The position numbers and the translations under genes were made by a program. Of a stretch of 7,824 nt of DNA, positions 5,435 through 7,824 are shown one piece after another (the first letter of the stretch is position 1; every line of letters begins with the position of its first letter). The notes below the pieces were generated by a model. That model was not told the DNA's origin. It ran no database searches and saw only the letters and a list, made by a program, of their open reading frames with translations. This DNA is from an uncultured Bacteroidales bacterium (GTDB taxonomy: Bacteria; Bacteroidota; Bacteroidia; Bacteroidales; Paludibacteraceae), in the NCBI GenBank assembly GCA_934725535.1, contig CAKVBV010000083.1, forward strand, positions 1 through 7,824, written 5' to 3'.

Positions 5435-6748
5435 ATGGCAAATATTTTAGCGATAGTGGGTCGTCCCAATGTCGGGAAATCGACCCTGTTCAACCGCCTG
5501 ACCAAGACAAGACGGGCAATAGTGATGGATACAGCCGGTACGACCCGTGACAGACAGTACGGTAAGTGCGAATGGTGCGGCAAAGAGTTCTCTGTGATAG
5601 ATACTGGCGGTTGGGTAGTGAACTCTGATGATACGTTTGAAAGTGAGATAAACCGTCAGGTGAATCTTGCTATCAAAGAGGCCGATGTGGTGCTATTAGT
5701 GGTGGACGTCAATGAGGGAGTTACTCAGTTTGATATGGAAGTGGCACACTTGTTGCGTCAAACCCGCAAAGAAACGGTATTGGCAGTAAACAAGGTGGAC
5801 CAGTTCGACCAGCAGTATGGTGCTCCAGAGTTTTATAAGTTAGGATTAGGCGAGCCTTATATTCTCTCTGCGGAGAACGGATTGGGTACAGGTGATTTGT
5901 TGGACGAGATATGCAGCCGTTTTAAGGGTACTGACAATGGCGAGTCAATAGACGACTTGCCCCGTTTTGCCATTGTAGGAAGACCTAACGCAGGTAAGAG
6001 CAGTATCCTGAATGCCTTCATAGGAGATGAGCGCACAATAGTAACAGATATACCGGGTACGACCCGCGATAGTATTTATACCCGCTATAACAAGTTCGGT
6101 AAAGACTTTTATCTGGTAGATACAGCCGGCATTCGCAAGAAGGCAAAGGTGAATGAAGACTTGGAGTATTATTCGGTGGTTCGGTCAATACGTGCCATAG
6201 AGAATTCAGATGTGTGCATACTGATGATAGATGCGACTCGTGGTATAGAGGCACAGGACTTGAACATCTATTCGCTCATACAGAAGAACAAGAAAGGTCT
6301 TGTGGTCTGTGTGAATAAGTGGGACTTGGTGGAAAGTAAGACCAATGCAGATATAAAAGGCTATGAACGTGCTATCCGAGAGCGTTTGGCTCCGTTTACG
6401 GATTTTCCTATTATCTTTACATCAGCCCTGACGAAGCAACGTATATATAAAGTAATGGAGACGGCTTTGCATGTGTATGAGAATAAACAGCGCAAAGTGG
6501 CAACGGCTCAATTGAATGAGAAGTTTCTGCCACTGATAGAGAACTATCCGCCTCCTGCTACGAAGGGCAAGTACATAAAAATCAAGTACTGTACGCAGTT
6601 GCCCAATACACAGGTTCCTACGTTTGTGTTTTTTGCCAATTTGCCCCAGTACGTGAAAGAGCCGTACCGTCGCTTTTTGGAGAATAAACTGCGTGAATGG
6701 TGGGACTTTTTGGGCTCCCCCATTCAGATATTTATTCGTGCAAAGTAA
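5435..6748 (+). CDS. der: Ribosome-assembly GTPase Der (EngA)
   Basis: 437 residues, full length for Der. There are two tandem GTPase domains. The first has GRPNVGKS (9-16), GTTRD (35-39), DTGG (56-59), NKVD (119-122) and SAE (145-147). The second has GRPNAGKS (182-189), GTTRD (208-212), DTAG (229-232), NKWD (294-297) and SAL (330-332). A C-terminal KH-like domain follows from about 352 to the end. All G motifs are intact. Der acts in late maturation of the 50S subunit and is essential in most bacteria. It is the last gene of the run and is followed 34 bp later by a strong hairpin. By eye it uses more A/T-ending codons than the genes at 1807-4814. Confidence 0.98.
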   Translation: MANILAIVGRPNVGKSTLFNRLTKTRRAIVMDTAGTTRDRQYGKCEWCGKEFSVIDTGGWVVNSDDTFESEINRQVNLAIKEADVVLLVVDVNEGVTQFDMEVAHLLRQTRKETVLAVNKVDQFDQQYGAPEFYKLGLGEPYILSAENGLGTGDLLDEICSRFKGTDNGESIDDLPRFAIVGRPNAGKSSILNAFIGDERTIVTDIPGTTRDSIYTRYNKFGKDFYLVDTAGIRKKAKVNEDLEYYSVVRSIRAIENSDVCILMIDATRGIEAQDLNIYSLIQKNKKGLVVCVNKWDLVESKTNADIKGYERAIRERLAPFTDFPIIFTSALTKQRIYKVMETALHVYENKQRKVATAQLNEKFLPLIENYPPPATKGKYIKIKYCTQLPNTQVPTFVFFANLPQYVKEPYRRFLENKLREWWDFLGSPIQIFIRAK

Positions 6749-6782
6749 GGTATAATAGGGTTAGGCTTCCGTGCGAGAGAGA

Positions 6783-6826
6783 GTAGGGTAGTACTGCATC
6801 AACCGTATGATGCGGTATTACCCTAC
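6783..6826 (+). terminator. Hairpin terminator after der
   Basis: A 19-bp stem (6783-6801 with 6808-6826) has two G-U wobbles and no other mismatch, around a 6-base loop. The outer arm is GTAGGGTA/TACCCTAC. It is followed by AAATTATTTTAT, only a weak T tract, so termination may be partial, or the stem may mainly protect the der mRNA 3' end. Confidence 0.7.
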
Positions 6827-6852
6827 AAATTATTTTATGCAATATGTATGAA

Positions 6853-6898
6853 AAACACGGTTCGTGTTTGTATAATTCAAATGAATATTGTACCTTTG
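6853..6898 (+). promoter_or_regulatory. Consensus promoter for the structured RNA, with a dyad over its -33 box
   Basis: TTTG (6867-6870), exactly 20 bp, TACCTTTG (6891-6898) is a perfect match to the Bacteroidota promoter. Transcription should begin near 6901. A perfect 7-bp dyad, AAACACG-GTT-CGTGTTT (6853-6869), overlaps the -33 box by three bases, a common position for a repressor or activator site. No regulator can be named. Confidence 0.8.
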
Positions 6899-6900
6899 CA

Positions 6901-7285
6901 GCGTAAAGCCAAGGTGTAGTGCCTGAACTTTACGCTACAAAATAGGGCGTTTATTGACGCGTGTTCTGACATCTTGAAACTTCGCAACTTTCAGTGTTAT
7001 ACTCAGGACATAGCAACGATAGATGTCTGCGGGATATGGTTCCTGCAAAAGTCCTCTGTGAGGGGCACCTTATGGTATTATTGGCTTCTGTGTGAGCAAT
7101 AGACACAGTGGGTCGGTAGTACATAAGGTGTGTGTAAGTGGCGAAGACGAAAAGTGTTTATTGTCCAAACTTTTGCTGTAGTGCTATCGCATCGGCGTGG
7201 ACTTCGCGTTGTCAGTTCGAGTATAAAAGGCAATGCGAAGGTCTCAAGATGTGGAATGGCAACTGTCGATTTCTGCGCTTTTTTT
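6901..7285 (+). ncRNA. Candidate structured non-coding RNA, family unknown
   Basis: The stretch follows a perfect promoter and carries no convincing protein gene. Stem-loops seen in order: GCGTAAAG/CTTTACGC (6901-6908 with 6929-6936), starting at the predicted +1; GCGT/ACGC (6947-6950 with 6957-6960); GTTCTGA/TCAGGAC (6963-6969 with 7003-7009); TGCGGGA/TCCTGCA (7028-7034 with 7041-7047); CCTC/GAGG (7053-7056 with 7060-7063). A long interrupted arm follows: CACCTTAT/ATAAGGTG (7066-7073 with 7123-7130), with inner pairs up to CTGTGT/ACACAG (7088-7093 with 7103-7108). Then comes a 13-position stem with one mismatch, GGACTTCGCGTTG against CAATGCGAAGGTC (7199-7211 with 7231-7243). The end is uncertain: seven T at 7279-7285 is the best guess, but no clear terminator stem precedes it. 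No hallmark of RNase P RNA, tmRNA, SRP RNA or 6S RNA was found. An in-frame 111-codon GTG reading (7138-7473) looks spurious. Confidence 0.55.
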
Positions 7286-7289
7286 GTTG

Positions 7290-7471
7290 GTCTTTTCTTG
7301 TAAAGAGGGAAAAGACAGAGACCGAAATGATTATGACAGCAACAGTAGCAAGTATGTACAATGGCGCGATGTTCACTCTGTGGGGACAGGGTGAAATGAG
7401 GGCACTATTATCGGCATCCCGTGGTTGTGCAGAACGGGTTATGCCGTTGGAATGTTTACATTCTGCGGCAT
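7290..7471 (+). promoter_or_regulatory. Alternative hairpins upstream of the zinc-ribbon ORF
   Basis: After the T run at 7285 a stem GTCTTTTC/GAAAAGAC (7290-7297 with 7309-7316) appears. Further on, CGGCAT (7412-7417), ATGCCG (7441-7446) and CGGCAT (7466-7471) can pair two ways. The first fold adds CCCGT/ACGGG (7418-7422 with 7434-7438), giving an 11-bp stem with a 2-base bulge. The second adds GGAATG/CATTCT (7449-7454 with 7459-7464). Only one can form at a time, as in leader attenuators. There is no U tract after the second fold, so a transcription terminator is unlikely; an effect on translation or RNA processing is possible. The ligand, if any, is unknown. Confidence 0.4.
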
Positions 7472-7510
7472 AACTACGCTGTGGCTTTGGTAGATAAAAA
7501 TAGTATTGTA

Positions 7511-7657
7511 ATGAATGTAGAATGTGTAGTTTGTCCTGATTGTGGTTGCGAGGTGGTATATGTGCCTCCTACCTTGTATCATGACAGAAAGATATTAACC
7601 TCTTACAGGTGCCGGACATGCGGATATATATTCTGTGTGGAGGAGGGGTTGTGTTAG
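7511..7657 (+). CDS. Small zinc-ribbon protein, hypothetical
   Basis: A 48-residue frame from the ATG at 7511 to the TAG at 7655-7657. Two CxxC knuckles, C8-P-D-C11-G and C34-R-T-C37-G, are 22 residues apart, the classic layout of a zinc ribbon; C5, C13, C42 and C48 are extra. The frame stays open upstream to a GTG at 7421, but that would overlap the alternative hairpins and adds no recognisable sequence, so the ATG is preferred. No promoter was found directly upstream; it may be read from the promoter at 6867-6898 through a leader of about 600 nt. It ends 23 bp before the insertion sequence. Function unknown; zinc ribbons of this size often bind nucleic acid or a protein partner. Confidence 0.55.
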   Translation: MNVECVVCPDCGCEVVYVPPTLYHDRKILTSYRCRTCGYIFCVEEGLC

Positions 7658-7709
7658 CGGACTAATTATTAAAAACTATTACTGTCCGGTAAAACTCAGA
7701 TTTGCATGC

Positions 7710-7747
7710 AAAAAAAAATCGGTCGGTTCTTTTGCAGGAACCGACCG
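7710..7747 (-). terminator. Intrinsic terminator at the IS end, reading leftwards
   Basis: A perfect 10-bp stem, CGGTCGGTTC/GAACCGACCG (7720-7729 with 7738-7747), has an 8-base loop. On the minus strand it is followed by A and then nine T (complement of 7718-7710). This is a textbook intrinsic terminator for transcripts leaving the IS to the left. Its loop and right arm contain the IS promoter's -33 box, so DNA or RNA folding here could also affect transposase expression. Confidence 0.75.
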
Positions 7748-7762
7748 TTCGTTGTAATTTTG
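7731..7762 (+). promoter_or_regulatory. Transposase promoter of the insertion sequence
   Basis: TTTG (7731-7734), exactly 20 bp, TAATTTTG (7755-7762) matches the Bacteroidota consensus. The start should be near 7765, giving a leader of about 25 nt before the ATG at 7790. Confidence 0.8.
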
Positions 7763-7789
7763 TGTCGTCAAACAAAAAAAACAACAACG

Positions 7790-7824
7790 ATGAGCAAAAT
7801 TACAACTTTTTCCGGACAGCCGCA
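7790..7824 (+). CDS. Transposase N-terminus (IS4 family, DUF4372-like), cut by the window end
   Basis: Only 11 complete codons are present, MSKITTFSGQP. The FSGQP stretch directly after a short polar start is what I recall at the N-terminus of Bacteroidales IS4-family transposases with a DUF4372 domain, where it usually continues into (I/L)FxQ(L/V)LxLI. The family's catalytic DDE residues would lie beyond the window. The leader CAAACAAAAAAAACAACAACG is A-rich with no Shine-Dalgarno sequence, as is usual in this phylum. Confidence 0.65.
   Translation, partial: MSKITTFSGQP

Larger units (their letters stand above)
7681..7824 (+). mobile_element. Left end of an insertion sequence, probably IS4-like
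   Basis: The element seems to begin at ACTGTCCGGTAAAACTCAG (from 7681, give or take two bases), which looks like a terminal inverted repeat of Bacteroidales IS4-type elements as I recall them. The next 144 bp hold a 12-bp palindrome (7701-7712), a hairpin, a consensus promoter and the first codons of a transposase reading inwards. The right end, and so the inverted repeat partner and target duplication, lie outside the window. Confidence 0.75.

Noticed and set aside
7212..7222. GTTCGAG resembling a tRNA or tmRNA T loop
   Set aside because: No flanking T stem, acceptor stem or CCA end is present.
7138..7473. 111-codon Cys-rich frame starting with GTG
   Set aside because: It runs through the long stems at 7199-7243 and 7412-7446, has no recognisable domain or promoter, and its Cys content follows from TG-rich RNA-like sequence.

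Overview
This window reads as chromosomal DNA from a Bacteroidota bacterium, most probably of the order Bacteroidales. Four sites match the Bacteroidota promoter pattern (TTTG, about 20 bp, TAnnTTTG), three exactly and one with a single change in the upstream box. Most genes lack a strong Shine-Dalgarno sequence, and several small proteins match families I know from Bacteroides and relatives. I cannot name a genus.

Left part (1-1680), transcribed leftwards: the 5' 164 codons of rsmD (16S rRNA m2G966 methyltransferase), then a 421-bp non-coding gap, then a 254-residue single-pass membrane-anchored protein of unknown function. The gap holds an array of eleven degenerate 11-bp units, a large compound hairpin that could end leftward transcripts, and a second cluster of related 11-bp units.

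Middle part (1738-6748), transcribed rightwards: two overlapping divergent promoters, then a tightly packed run. It starts with an unusually short RelA/SpoT homologue that lacks both the N-terminal HD hydrolase domain and the C-terminal ACT domain. This is joined by a TAATG overlap to recR, then a small four-helix membrane protein, a small HAD hydrolase, a GNAT acetyltransferase and the ribosome-assembly GTPase der. A strong 19-bp hairpin follows der.

Right part (6749-7824): this is the least ordinary stretch. A consensus promoter, whose upstream box is overlapped by a perfect dyad, fires into about 600 bp with no convincing protein gene but many stem-loops. The first stem begins at the predicted transcription start. 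I read this as a structured non-coding RNA that I cannot assign to a family. Beyond it lie a set of mutually exclusive hairpins and a 48-residue zinc-ribbon ORF. The window ends in the left end of an insertion sequence, probably IS4-like, with its own consensus promoter, a hairpin that would stop leftward transcription, and the first 11 codons of its transposase.

The best candidates for something undescribed are the structured RNA with its switch-like downstream hairpins, the doubly trimmed RelA/SpoT protein, and the in-phase 11-bp array.
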